Source: Culex pipiens pallens
Lineage: Eukaryota; Arthropoda; Insecta; Diptera; Culicidae
Direction: 5' to 3'
Length of the DNA stretch: 64,000 nucleotides
NCBI RefSeq assembly: GCF_016801865.2
Contig: NC_068939.1
Coordinates: 126,326,176-126,390,175, forward strand
How positions within the stretch are numbered: the stretch's first letter is position 1; each line of letters opens with the position of its first letter. Positions 47,199 through 57,726 of this stretch are shown here, in pieces. The position numbers were made by a program, and so were the translations under genes. Below the pieces are notes generated by a model. That model did not search any database. It was not told the DNA's origin and was given only the letters and a program-made list of their open reading frames with translations.

Positions 47199-49529
47199 CA
47201 CGGGTCCCCCACAGACCGTTATTATAAATAAAAAATATCCACCCAAACCAATGATTGGACATGGTTCCTGGGACCATTCTGCACCTCTGGGCCGAGTTTC
47301 AAAATATTTGCCGGCAGAAATTTTGAATACGGTCAGTTTTAGTGTTTCGTGTAGAAATTAAGGGGAAATCACATGTAAAATGCGTAGAAAAAGATCAAAG
47401 TTTCAATATTTTAACTCCAAAACATTACTGATCATGGTTTTAAATTGTATTAACTTGTAGCAGAATGATATAAAAACGATTAACAGCACTGACTTAGCCG
47501 GATTAAGCCGAAGTTAAGTGACTTAAGTATATTATTTACAAGGTTATACCTTAATATTAAAAAAACTCCTACATCAAGAAATTTAAAGTCAAGGAAAACT
47601 AGATAGCACAAAAATAACTTAAAATGGGGTGACTTTGTGCCAAGGGGTGACATTGTACCAATAAATGCATAAAGATTTCTTTGACAAGCTTGAATTTTGT
47701 GTTAATTTATTTACTTGTAGACGGATTAATTTGGTCTATTTATGTTCCCACAAAGCAATTTGATGATATTGCTACGCAAATCTGCTTATTCTGTTTGAAT
47801 AAAGCCTGTTGATTTAAAATTTAATTAATTAAATAAATTTAAAATCTCCTGGAATCCTCCAAATTTGAAAATTATGCTCACGTTTTTCAGTTCTGAATCA
47901 ATTCCTTCTGAAATTAAATAAATCAATCAAAATATTAGGGAAACAAATTTTGTGACGTGGCAAGTTTGTGACATAGCAATTAGAATAAAATTGTTCTTTT
48001 TTGTTTTAAAACGTTTACAAATTTCAATCTTACGAATGAAATCCGGAGAGTACTCCAGCTATCATTTAGCTCATCTATTTTTGTGGTCCTGAGTAATGAT
48101 TATACTTAGCAAAAGTTTAATGGCACAACTTCCCACAGGATTAATATTTCAAACCAACCAATTATTTTTCAACATTGCAGTTATCGTCATAAAATAAAAA
48201 AAATAAAATAAAATAACTTTTTATAATTGAATAAAATAATGTTGATACACTCATAGTTAGGATTCAATAAAACATATTATTGATCATCAAGAACGTTCAC
48301 TAATAATGTATTCATCAAAACAAATCCTACTTCTGCCCAATGTAAAAACACAATCGATCTTTTAACAAGCTTGGCATATCTTATGAAAACATGAAAATAG
48401 TACAGTTAAATATCAAATCAAATCAAATTGTTCGCTCTACAACATTACCAACCAAACTGGGGTGAGAGGCAACCACGTTTAACACTCTAACACCGAACCC
48501 GATATAGTCAAGTATGTATAGGCGAGGTAAGTTTTCAATGTGACTTGTGTCCTAAAACTCTTGTCGGGGTCAAACGGTAAGGCTTATGAAACTAAAGCTT
48601 TATCTATTTTATCTATTTTTTTAGTGTTTCGTACTTATTGAACTTTTTATGTCAGAGGACATAATCTAAGAACAATATTTGCAACGATTATACTTTGCAA
48701 TTCAAGCTTATCGAACTTGGTGTTAAGCTATCTGGCTATTATAAAATCGTAAAATTTGGCACAATGTCACCCCTTGGCTCAAAGTCACCCCATTTTAAGT
48801 TATTTTTGTGCTATCTAGTGAACCTTGACTTTAAATTCCTTGATGTAGGGGTTTTTTTTTAATATTAAGGTGTAAACTTGTAAATAATATACTTAATGGC
48901 CTATCTACAATCACTTAGCTTAGAAAATTTCACTTAGCTTAGGAATTTGAATCAATGGAAATGAATCTGAGTTTCTACAATGGAAAAGTAATCAAATTAG
49001 AAACTGACGTTTGGTTTGGAAAATTTCAAAATCTACGGTAAGTTGACGTTTCCATATCAAAGGTAAACAAACAACTGCATAGCAACGTATATCAGCCCAG
49101 CAAGTTTTCTAAGTTGATTGTGGATGACGAACGTAAGTTGCAGACTTTCCTAAGTAACTACTTTACTTAGATGTTCTAAGCTAAGTGATTGTAGATAGGC
49201 CATAAGTCACTTAACTTAGGCTTAATCCGGCCAAGTCAGTGCTGTTAATCGTTTTTATATCATTCTGCTACATGCTAATAGAATTTAAAACCATGACCAG
49301 TAATGTTTTGGAAATAAAACATTGAAACTTTGATCTTTTCCTACGCATTTTACATGTGATTTCCCCTTAATTTCTACTCGAAACACTAAAACTGACCGTA
49401 TTCGAAATTTCTGCCGGCAAATATTTTGAAACTCGGCCCAGAGGTGTAGAATGGTCCCAGGAACCATGTCCAATCATTGGTTTGGGTGGAAATTTTTTAT
49501 TTATAATAACGGTCTGTGGGGGACCCGTG
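47199..49529. mobile_element. 2.3-kb element with long inverted arms and 5-bp (GCAGG) duplication
   Basis: Ends begin CACGGGTCCCCCACAGACCG and its inverse. Arms of about 470 bases are inverted copies (47199-47670; 48755-49529 once a nested MITE is removed) around a 1.1-kb AT-rich centre. GCAGG is duplicated at 47194-47198 and 49530-49534. The arms include TTAAAATGGGGTGACTTTG. It sits within D2, close to its 5' end. No transposase is seen. Confidence 0.85.
48897..49202. mobile_element. 306-bp MITE nested in one palindrome arm, TAA duplication
   Basis: 27-base perfect inverted ends begin TGGCCTATCTACAATCACTT. TAA is duplicated at 48894-48896 and 49203-49205. The other arm of the host palindrome (47516-47532) preserves the empty site, which confirms the borders exactly. 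A 3-base TAA target is typical of PIF/Harbinger elements; that assignment is inferred from the target alone. Confidence 0.9.
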
Positions 49530-49539
49530 GCAGGGCACT

Positions 49540-50140
49540 TATATGCTTACCCCTTATGATAGGGTAGCCAGATCCCCAATACAATTCGTGCTTGTTGAAA
49601 AGGTCTTTTGATTACCTATCCAACGATATGTCGCATGAGAGATCCGGACAACGGTTTCATCTAAATATCTGAGAACCAGCCTCCAAAAAGTGCATAAATA
49701 ACACTTAAGTGCTTATGACTTTTGACAGGGTTGTCAGATCTTCAATGTCTTGGATGCGTTGGAAAGGTCTTTTGATTACCTATCCAACGGTATGTCGCAT
49801 GAGAGATCCGGACAACGTTTTCATCAACATATCTGAGATCCGGCCTACAAAAAGTGCATAAATAACACTTAAGTGCTTATAACTTTTGATAGGGTTGTCA
49901 GATCTTCAATGTCTTGGATGCGTTGGAAAGGTCTTTTGATTACCTATCCAACGGTATGTCGCATGAGAGATCCGGACAACGTTTTCATCAACATATCTGA
50001 GATCCGGCCTACAAAAAGTGCATAAATAACACTTAAGTGCTTATAACTTTTGATAGATTTGTCAGATCTTCAATGTCTTGGACGCGTTGGAAAGGTCTTT
50101 CAAATACCTTTCTGAAAATGTATAACATGACAGGTTTTCT
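49540..50140 (+). repeat. 164-bp tandem monomers of element D2
   Basis: Units begin near 49558, 49724, 49888 and 50052, period 164-166. They share GGTTGTCAGATCTTCAATGT and GTTGGAAAGGTCTTTTGATT with the monomers at 10.7-14.1 kb but are diverged, and carry TATGTCGCATGAGAGATCCG in place of the other array's motif. Confidence 0.85.
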
Positions 50141-50913
50141 TACAAAAACCACCCTTTTTACAATCTTTCGAACTGTAGTCAAAATAGTTTTTTTAGCATA
50201 ACTTTTGAAGTACTTAACGAAACTGCATAATTTTTAATAGCGACTTATGGGACCCCAAGACGGATCAAATGAAGCCAAAATGGACAAAATCGGTTCAGCC
50301 AGTCTCGAGATAATCGAGTGACAATTTTTTGATCAACATCCCACCACACACACAGACATTTGCTCAGAATTTGATTCTGAGTCGATAGGTATACATGAAG
50401 GTGGGTCTAGGAGGTCTAATTGAGAAGTTCATTTTTCGAGTGATTTTATAGCCTTTCCTCAGTTAGGCGAGGAAGGCAAAAACGAAAGCACACAATGTAA
50501 ACAATAACAAACACGATTTGTTTGAATGACAATTATGTGCACTGTTCCGAAGTTTGGTTGAGGTTGGTTGCTGGAGTCCCGAGTTATAATTACAAATGTT
50601 TACGGTAGTCTAACTTGTACGTGCGTCAAACACGTTCTGAACTGAAATTCATTTGGCCAGTTGTCGCACTTACATCAATTTTCAGGGAGTGACCAGATAG
50701 CACGACAAGATTGAAACTACTTTCATATGTAAAGTGACAAAAATGCACGAAGTTTTTTTTCGGATTTCGTTGAATATCTCAGGATTGAAATCAAATTTTT
50801 GGGGATCTGTGAAGGTTAAAAAGTGAGGCATTGGTAGCTGCACAAAATGGCGTTCTTAACTCAATTTGGCCCCAAAATGCACGTACGACAAGTTAGCACG
50901 ACGGCGACGATAT

Positions 50914-52584
50914 GTTAAAAAAGGGACGATATACAAAATAAAAAAAAATCATCATCAAATCATTATTTCTCTATTGAAAATAGAATTCATTCTATTAGAG
51001 AAATATTTTAGCGTAATTTAAATCACCAAACAGCAAAAATCAAACTGCTGCAGCTGCATCGCAATTCGTCATTCGCCATCCCAAATAATGCGAATTCCAT
51101 CGCACCAAAACATTCCACGAATTTATTTCTTGCGTCAATTTCGTAGCAGCTTTTTTTCTGTTGCCCATCAACGCCATTAGCAGCATCAATTCTGCTCGAA
51201 CATGTGCCGTGCATTCTTTATAACCCCCGAGGCAGCCATAAATCAAGATTCTGCCCATGTCAACCGTCGATCATCAAACTCGCGTCGAGTCCAGCGACGA
51301 TAGATCAGAGGATATTTACTTTGTTGACTCGTCGTAAAAAACTGGACGTGCACTTTGAGAACGTTTGCGCGCGTGTGTGACTTTTCAAGCAAATATTGAC
51401 CGTTCACACCTGAAAGGAAGTTTCTGTTGCATTTACAGGATGGATTTAACGTTTTTCACACCTGGCTGCGAAAAAGGGATTTGCAATTTGCACTAAAAGA
51501 ATGCAACTTGTAATGAATCAACCCCATTTTAGTGTTCTGCATAAATTGTGGCACAAAGCAAAATCGCCATTCGTTCGAACTTTTACCGGAAAACACCCAT
51601 CAGCCGGCACCCTTAACGATCTACAAGCCATGTCTAGTGAGGCACTTCCGCAGTTATGATGCAGATTTCCTTTCCTTTCCGTCGTCGTCAGCTTGATCTG
51701 ATATGACACACGTTCTCTCTCTCCTAGCAACATGTGCGATTATCGCAACATAAAAATGTCTCACCAAGCACGGCACATTACCGCACCACCATCAGTAGGT
51801 AATGTTGCGAGAAAGTTTCGTCAAGATCTGTCCGGTGCTGATACTGTCATCTTCGGCTATGGTCACGTATGGCACGTTGAAGGAACTCGAACTCCTAGGC
51901 AGGTTGTTATCGGCGGGCACTGTTAAAAGCTATTTGAAAAATATTGATTTTATTAAAAACATGAAATCTTAAATTTTCAGCTGTGGAGTTTGGATGAAAT
52001 GAAATGACACGAATTTCTTAAATTCTTAGATATTAATTAATAATCGAAGATTGCGTAATCTTGCATAGAAATTTTCATAGTTGAAAAAATATTTGATTGT
52101 GAAGTATTGAATTTCACTTTGGAGTAAAAATATAATTGTAAAGAATCATATGATTTTTCCAGCCTCTGACATCAGCACTCAGTTGAAGGCACTAAATCAT
52201 TCAAATGTAAAATTATGTTAAATAAAGTTGAAATTTTAAGAAAAAGTCATTTTTAGCTCGATACTTACAATTAGACGAAGGCACTAAATCAGTTTAATTA
52301 CAGAAAAAACGAATTTCTTCCATACCAATAACTGCAGCAAAAAAAAAGTTAAATATTTGAAAGTTAAAAATTTTGTAGGTTGAATATTAACTCTTTTTTG
52401 AGTAATATTACATAAAAAATGTGTAAAAATGTGAACTTGATGAATATTTATCAAAAAAAACTGATGAATATTCATCAACTCCTGATGTAATATTATACAT
52501 TTTTTTCGCCACAAAATCTGTCACCATTTCAATGATGTTAACATCATTTTTTTTCTGTGAGGTTCTCTTTTGGGTGTTTTTCTT
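50914..52584. other. Non-repetitive, then AT-rich sequence
   Basis: 51040-51930 is balanced in composition with open frames (51023-51258, 51518-51733, 51732-51926) that I do not recognise. From 51930 onward it is AT-rich and leads into the 133-bp array. No RNA gene is seen. Confidence 0.4.
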
Positions 52585-53564
52585 GAGCACTAAATCTAAG
52601 ATATCGGGCACAAAATTGCACTCAATGAGCTCAAAATTTTCGCAGAATAGCAACATGTGTAATTTGACTTTTGAACTTTGAATAGCGATTTGTATGGAAA
52701 CTATGAGGGCACAAAATCTGAGAAATAATGCACTGAATAGCACTAAATGAGCACTAAATTTTAGCACGAGAAAATATTCAAAATGGCGACTTGTTAAATC
52801 TGACTTTTGAACTTTGTATGGCGATTTGTATAGAAATTATGAGGGCACTAAATCTGAGTAATATGACACTAAATAGTACTAAATGAGCACCAAATTTTAG
52901 TTCGAAAAAATAATCAAAAAGAGTGACATGTGTAATTTAACTATTGAACATGGTGTTTCATTTGGAAACTATGAGGGCACTAAATCTGAGGAATAGGGTT
53001 CTAAATGGCACTAAATGAGCCCCAAATTTTAGCACAAAATATATTCAACATAGCGACATGTGTAATCGGACTTTTGAACTTTGTAGTATGACTATTTGTA
53101 TAGAAACTATTAGGGCACTAAATCTGAGGAATAGAGCGCTTAAAAGCACAAGTTTAACACAAAAAAAAAAAACAAAATGGCGACAATTGTAATCTGGCTT
53201 GTATTTTGAACTTTGTATGGTGATAGGTGTGGAAACTATAAAGGCACTAAATCTGAGGTATAGGGTACTAAATAGCACTAAATGAGCACTACATTTTAGC
53301 ACGAAAAAATATTCAAATCACGTCATTTGTAATCTAACTTTTGTACTTTGTATGGCGATTTGTATAGAAACTATGAGGGCACTAAATCTGAGTAATAGGG
53401 CACTAAATAGTACTAAATGAGCACCAAATTTTATTAATTTCATTATTTATTTATACATGTAGAGTAAGGACTGCTCCTTTTCAATTACTACAATTAGAGT
53501 TCGAGAGTGTGTAGTTCTTCTTATTATTATATGGCTTTGCCAACTTAACCACTAACAGCGCTTG

Positions 53565-56405
53565 TTAATTTCTCATGCCAAACCAGTTTATGCATTCTTT
53601 TCGGAACTCAATCGGTGAATGTATATTTTTAATGGAGATAGGAAGCTGGTTCCAATTAGCAACGCCCCTAACAAAAAAGCTTTCATTGTAATGTGATGAT
53701 CTGTGCTGTGGTATTATATAATTTCTTGTTCGTGTACTGCGAGAATTTAAAAGTTTATCAACTAGATATCTAGGGGTAGAAGTATTAATTATTTTAAACA
53801 GAGTAAGACATGACCTAAGCTCATAAAAGTTATTAAAAGAACAGCCAAGTAAATTATGCTGGAGGTGAGAAACCCTGTCATATCTTGATAGATTATAGAT
53901 ATAACGTACGCACGCGTTTAAGGCAACACGTAATTTATTAATAGAATTAGCTGCAGCATTAAGAAAAAGTACATCACCATACATAAAATGCGGAAGTAGG
54001 AGAGATTTGAACAGTTTGAGCTTTGTTTGTATTGGCAACATACTTGAAGTCATTCTTAGATGCCTGAGGCCGTTGTAGATTTTTCTACATTGCCCATTTA
54101 TATGACAATCCCATTCAAGATTATTTTGCATTATTATTCCAAGATTAGACGCCTCAGTTACATATTCAATAATATTTTGTTCAAGAAAAATCTCAGGTAG
54201 GGTAGAAACTCGTCTGTTCCGAGAAATGAACATGACTTTGGTTTTAGAAGGATTGATCGGCAACAAATTACGGGTAGACCAGCGGAGAATTTCACACAAA
54301 TCATCATTTAAAAGCCTTGCCATTTCAGTGACGGGCCGAGAATTTGAAGCTAAATACAGTTGAACGTCGTCAGCAAATATATGAATCATGCAATTCTTGA
54401 GAACGGTTGGAAGATCGTTTATAAAAAGTGAGAATAAAATTGGACCAAGAATTGAACCTTGAGGTACTCCAGAAATGATATCAACGGGAACAGATAAAGT
54501 GCCGCCAGACAAAACAGATTGAGATCTTCCTGTTAAATAAGACTGAATTAGTTTAGCAGCTTCTATAGAAAAGTTATATTTTAATGATAGTTTGTTAATT
54601 AATTTAGAGTGAGAAATGCGATCAAACGCTTTGGAAAAATCTATAAACAATAAAAGTGCTACTCCTTTGCGATCTATAACTTTTAGTATATCATCATGCA
54701 CTTTAAGTAACGCTGTAGTTGTACTGTGTTTAGATCTAAATCCAGATTGAAATCTATGTAAATAATCAAAGTTATTTAGATAAGTTTGTATTTGAGCTTT
54801 CAAAATTTTTTCAAAAACTTTTGAAAGAGCAGGTAAAATACTAATGGGGCGCAAATTGTCCAAGGCTAGACTTCTTGGTTTCTTCTTAACTGGTATAATT
54901 TTTGCTGACTTCCAAGCTCTTGGAAATTTTGAAGTTGAAATGGCTAAATTAAAAATATATGTTATTTTATCTACAATTAAAGGTAATATTAGCTTAATAA
55001 ATTTAAGTGGTATTTGGTCAAGACCGATAGCATCGGACTTCATAGAACTAAGCGCTAGGATAACATCATTTATATCTACCGTTGAAAATTTAAAGCCATT
55101 GTTATTTGGCAGCAAGGTATGAGGAGGCGTATTATCTTGCGTAAAATTAGAACTAAAATGGTAATTTATTTCATTGTTTGAATTCAAAAATTGCTCTACA
55201 CGAGGTTGTTTACTTTTGACATTAATAACTTTAAGTTTCTTCCAGAGAACTTTACTGGATTCTGCAGTGTTTAATCGATTAGCGACGTATTTTGATTTGG
55301 CAATATTGATTAAGTTAGTAACCCTATTCCGAAGCCTTTTAAACTCATCAAACCTTAAAGTACTTCTATCCGCTTTCCATAAGCCATAAGCCAGATCCCT
55401 TTCAATCATAGCTTTGAGTATGTCATTGTTGAACCATGGGTTTTTTCTTGGTATATATTTACATAAAGGAACAAAATTTTCAAAAAGTTGTTTAATATTT
55501 ACATTAAAGAAATCAAGAGCAATTTCAGAATCAGTGATTGAATACAATAGATTCCAATTTATAGAAGCCACAGCATGATCTAAGGCTTGAAAATTAATTT
55601 TGTTATAATTTCTAAATAAACTAAAGTTTGATGTATTTGATGTGTTCAGATTTAAAGTTGAGAATATTATGTCATGTCTCGAAAAACACGAAGCAGAAAC
55701 TTGATTGAATTTTAGAACAAAATCTGGATCATTTGTTAGAAGGAGATCAATTGAACTTCCTCCATAATGAAAATGAGTAGGTTGAGTATTTATGCAACTT
55801 AATCCATAGGTATCAGTAACATTTAGAAAATTGTCTGTAATAGTACAAGATTTTCTGATATCAGTATTGAAATCACCTATAAAAATTATTTTGTTGTAAT
55901 GTAGAGAATGATCTGCTAGCTTTTGAGAAAGAACAGTTGAACAATCAACTCTCGGGGGATTATAGAAAACACCAAGTAAAACTTTTTCACCTGCAATTTC
56001 CATCTCAAAAAGCATGAATTCAGTTATATTATTTGATTCATTTTTGGAACATGACAAAATTTTGCAGTTAATACCCGTTTTAAAATACACACAAATACCA
56101 CCTCCACGAGTTTGCTTGTTTCTATCATGTCTTACTAATTTGTATCCATCAAGGGATATTAATTCATCTTCAATTTTTTCAGTAAGCCAAGATTCAGTAA
56201 CACAAATAATGTTCGCTTTACTATTAGTAAAACATTGCTTAAATTCTTCAAGCTTGCTCAAACCTCTCGCACATAAACTTTGGACATTTAAATGACATAT
56301 GTTGAGCTTATCAGATTCCATTGCACAGTTCATCACAATACGAGGAATGGACGAGCTTTGATTTGTATTCGGAGCTAAACCATTATTAGCCAACATCGCG
56401 AACAA
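53565..56405 (-). CDS. LINE ORF2: apurinic-type endonuclease and reverse transcriptase
   Basis: This 946-residue protein would nick the target DNA and copy the element's RNA from the free 3' end. The N-terminal endonuclease domain (about 33-250) retains the family residues: N40 (LNVQSL), E71 (TESWL), D178 and N180 (GDFNTD), and H244 (SRHDIIF). The reverse transcriptase (about 490-770) shows DNLRPISILPALSKVFEKIL (516-535), FIDFSKAFD (587-595, catalytic D589), GVPQGSILGPILFSLFINDL (646-665) and FADD (677-680, catalytic D679/D680). A C-terminal region of ~170 residues has no RNase H motif and no clear zinc knuckle. Length is typical of the group. The first ATG is used; M25 or M29 are alternatives, since homology starts near residue 33. 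ORF1 lies 556 bases upstream on the same strand. Confidence 0.95.
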   Translation of the reverse strand: MFAMLANNGLAPNTNQSSSIPRIVMNCAMESDKLNICHLNVQSLCARGLSKLEEFKQCFTNSKANIICVTESWLTEKIEDELISLDGYKLVRHDRNKQTRGGGICVYFKTGINCKILSCSKNESNNITEFMLFEMEIAGEKVLLGVFYNPPRVDCSTVLSQKLADHSLHYNKIIFIGDFNTDIRKSCTITDNFLNVTDTYGLSCINTQPTHFHYGGSSIDLLLTNDPDFVLKFNQVSASCFSRHDIIFSTLNLNTSNTSNFSLFRNYNKINFQALDHAVASINWNLLYSITDSEIALDFFNVNIKQLFENFVPLCKYIPRKNPWFNNDILKAMIERDLAYGLWKADRSTLRFDEFKRLRNRVTNLINIAKSKYVANRLNTAESSKVLWKKLKVINVKSKQPRVEQFLNSNNEINYHFSSNFTQDNTPPHTLLPNNNGFKFSTVDINDVILALSSMKSDAIGLDQIPLKFIKLILPLIVDKITYIFNLAISTSKFPRAWKSAKIIPVKKKPRSLALDNLRPISILPALSKVFEKILKAQIQTYLNNFDYLHRFQSGFRSKHSTTTALLKVHDDILKVIDRKGVALLLFIDFSKAFDRISHSKLINKLSLKYNFSIEAAKLIQSYLTGRSQSVLSGGTLSVPVDIISGVPQGSILGPILFSLFINDLPTVLKNCMIHIFADDVQLYLASNSRPVTEMARLLNDDLCEILRWSTRNLLPINPSKTKVMFISRNRRVSTLPEIFLEQNIIEYVTEASNLGIIMQNNLEWDCHINGQCRKIYNGLRHLRMTSSMLPIQTKLKLFKSLLLPHFMYGDVLFLNAAANSINKLRVALNACVRYIYNLSRYDRVSHLQHNLLGCSFNNFYELRSCLTLFKIINTSTPRYLVDKLLNSRSTRTRNYIIPQHRSSHYNESFFVRGVANWNQLPISIKNIHSPIEFRKECINWFGMRN

Positions 56406-56961
56406 ATGACGGAATTAACGGTAAATGCATATTCCAGGTTGGCATTTTGAAATTAACAAAGCAAAACAATAAAGAGTGATCGTCAATCATTATTATAATC
56501 ATTATATAAGCCAATTATTACAACTTCTACCAAGGTGTGATTCATGAAGAATAGCGCAAAATGAATAGGGTAGAATAGAGAAGGGTAGTGTTGAAAGGGA
56601 TAGACGGAAGAATTATACTTAAGGGCAGTCCTCAGCGGGTCAGAATTGCAAAAAAAAAACCGCCGCAAGCAGCAGCAGGGTTCAACAGCACTCGTACAGC
56701 AACAGCATCCAAAACAGCAGCAGCGTTCCCAGCACACCAACAGCACGTTCACAGCATCCAGAAATAGTACAGCAACGTAAGACTTGCACGAAGGAAGGAG
56801 TCATGGACTAACTAAGGATAGGAGTCACGGATTAACTTGGAAGGAAAAAAGAAAAGCTTGTTCAGGAGAGGTTTAACTTTCAGGAAGGATGAAAACACCG
56901 GGATTAAGGATGGGAGTCATGGATGTTGTAGGAAGGAAGAGAGAGCGCTTTAAGGAAAGGG
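56406..56961 (-). other. Interval between LINE ORF1 and ORF2
   Basis: 556 non-coding bases, pyrimidine-rich on the transcribed strand, with a run of GCTGCTG/TGCTGTT words (56640-56760). This is longer than the overlapping or nearly abutting ORF junctions usual in LINEs. It could support internal initiation for ORF2; that is speculation. The 89-codon cysteine-rich frame here is a by-product of the CTG-rich run. Confidence 0.5.
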
Positions 56962-57726
56962 TTAGTTGGTCAGCTGCTCCATTGAGAGTACTGGCCGAGC
57001 TTCATCCTCCGCACGGGTTTTCACTTGCACGAATCCATCCTTGGTGAAAACACTGTGCAGTTTGCCATCCTTCTTCAGCTTAAGAGCACTCCCTTTGATT
57101 GCTCTTGCCAGTTCCGTCAGATTTTCGTTTAGGTAGATCCGCTTGTTGATCGTGAAGCCCAGGTGTGACAGCGACAGGTTGCGCGATGAGAGATATCGTC
57201 GGTAAAATTCATCTCGTGCAGCTCTGAAGGTAAACTGGAGCAGCAACGGGGGAGCAGCGCCGTCAGCGATTGGAAGACGAGCCAGCCTTTTTGTGTATAT
57301 CAACGGACGATCTTGATCGCTGTAACCCAGGGCAAGCGAAACACTCCTAACGTAATTTGAGATGTTTTCCGATGACTGGTACGGCACACCAGACAGCAGC
57401 AGATCGTTTAGTTTACCGCAAATGAGGATCCGTTCATAATTGAGGCTGACGTTGTCCTGGGTTTTGGATAGTTCAGCAGACAGCTTGTTGACATTGTTGG
57501 TGCATTCGTCTTTGAACTGCTGCATGTCGTCGCGAAGAACAGCAAATTCAGACTGCAGATCCGTCTTACAGCATTCAATCCTCTCGTTGGTTTCCTCAAA
57601 CATAGATTTCATTCGAGAAAAGAGCTGGTCCAGGGATTGAACCGGCTCATCCTCCGATTCTGATTTGGTCAAGTCTTCCCTCGATCGCTTGAAGCTCATC
57701 GTTGGTTTTGTTTTGATTCTGATCAA
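56962..57726 (-). CDS. LINE ORF1: coiled-coil RNA-binding protein with FP-like C-terminus
   Basis: 254 residues. A basic N-terminus is followed by an acidic stretch (about 22-30), then a heptad-like helical region (about 32-100) predicted to form a coiled coil, then a region (about 105-175) in the position of the RNA-recognition-like domain of such proteins. The C-terminal part (about 190-236) has NKRIYLNENLTELAR and KKDGKLHSVFTKDGFVQVK, a pattern I associate with the Baculo_FP-type domain found in ORF1 of CR1/L2-group LINEs. It probably coats element RNA and trimerises or oligomerises. No zinc knuckle is present. M10 (MSFKRSRED) is a plausible alternative start. The frame is uninterrupted, consistent with a young copy. 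The domain name is from memory of the family and not from a search. Confidence 0.85.
   Translation of the reverse strand: MIRIKTKPTMSFKRSREDLTKSESEDEPVQSLDQLFSRMKSMFEETNERIECCKTDLQSEFAVLRDDMQQFKDECTNNVNKLSAELSKTQDNVSLNYERILICGKLNDLLLSGVPYQSSENISNYVRSVSLALGYSDQDRPLIYTKRLARLPIADGAAPPLLLQFTFRAARDEFYRRYLSSRNLSLSHLGFTINKRIYLNENLTELARAIKGSALKLKKDGKLHSVFTKDGFVQVKTRAEDEARPVLSMEQLTN

Larger units (their letters stand above)
47034..50478 (+). mobile_element. Terminal-hairpin element 'D2' with AAAACG duplication
   Basis: It starts TAACTTAATCCACC, with a perfect CCACCCTAGGGTGG hairpin and GCCTTCCTCAC, and ends with the hairpin GCCTTTCCTC/GAGGAAGGC followed by A. AAAACG flanks both ends (47028-47033 and 50479-50484) and occurs once in the corresponding place of copy Y of M, so boundaries are firm. 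It contains 164-bp monomers related to those at 10.7-14.1 kb, the shared TCGATAGGTATACATGAAGG block near the 3' end, and a large palindromic insert. No protein is encoded. Confidence 0.8.
46941..50913 (-). mobile_element. ~520-bp inverted-repeat element 'M', copy X, split by element D2
   Basis: In inverse orientation relative to copies Y and Z. The right-hand part (46941-47033) and left-hand part (50485-50913) join to about 522 bases once the 3445-base D2 insert and one AAAACG are removed. Terminal motifs are GTCGTGCTATCTTGTCGCAC (46951) and the inverse of CGTGCTAACTTGTCGTACG (50880-50901). Confidence 0.82.

Noticed and set aside
51732..51926. 64-codon frame starting MCDYRNIKMSHQARH as a possible small gene
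   Set aside because: Short, no recognisable motif, and overlapping frames are open; insufficient evidence for coding.
56483..56752. Cysteine-rich 89-codon frame between the LINE ORFs
   Set aside because: It is produced by GCTGCTG/TGCTGTT repeats in the inter-ORF region, not by a conserved protein.
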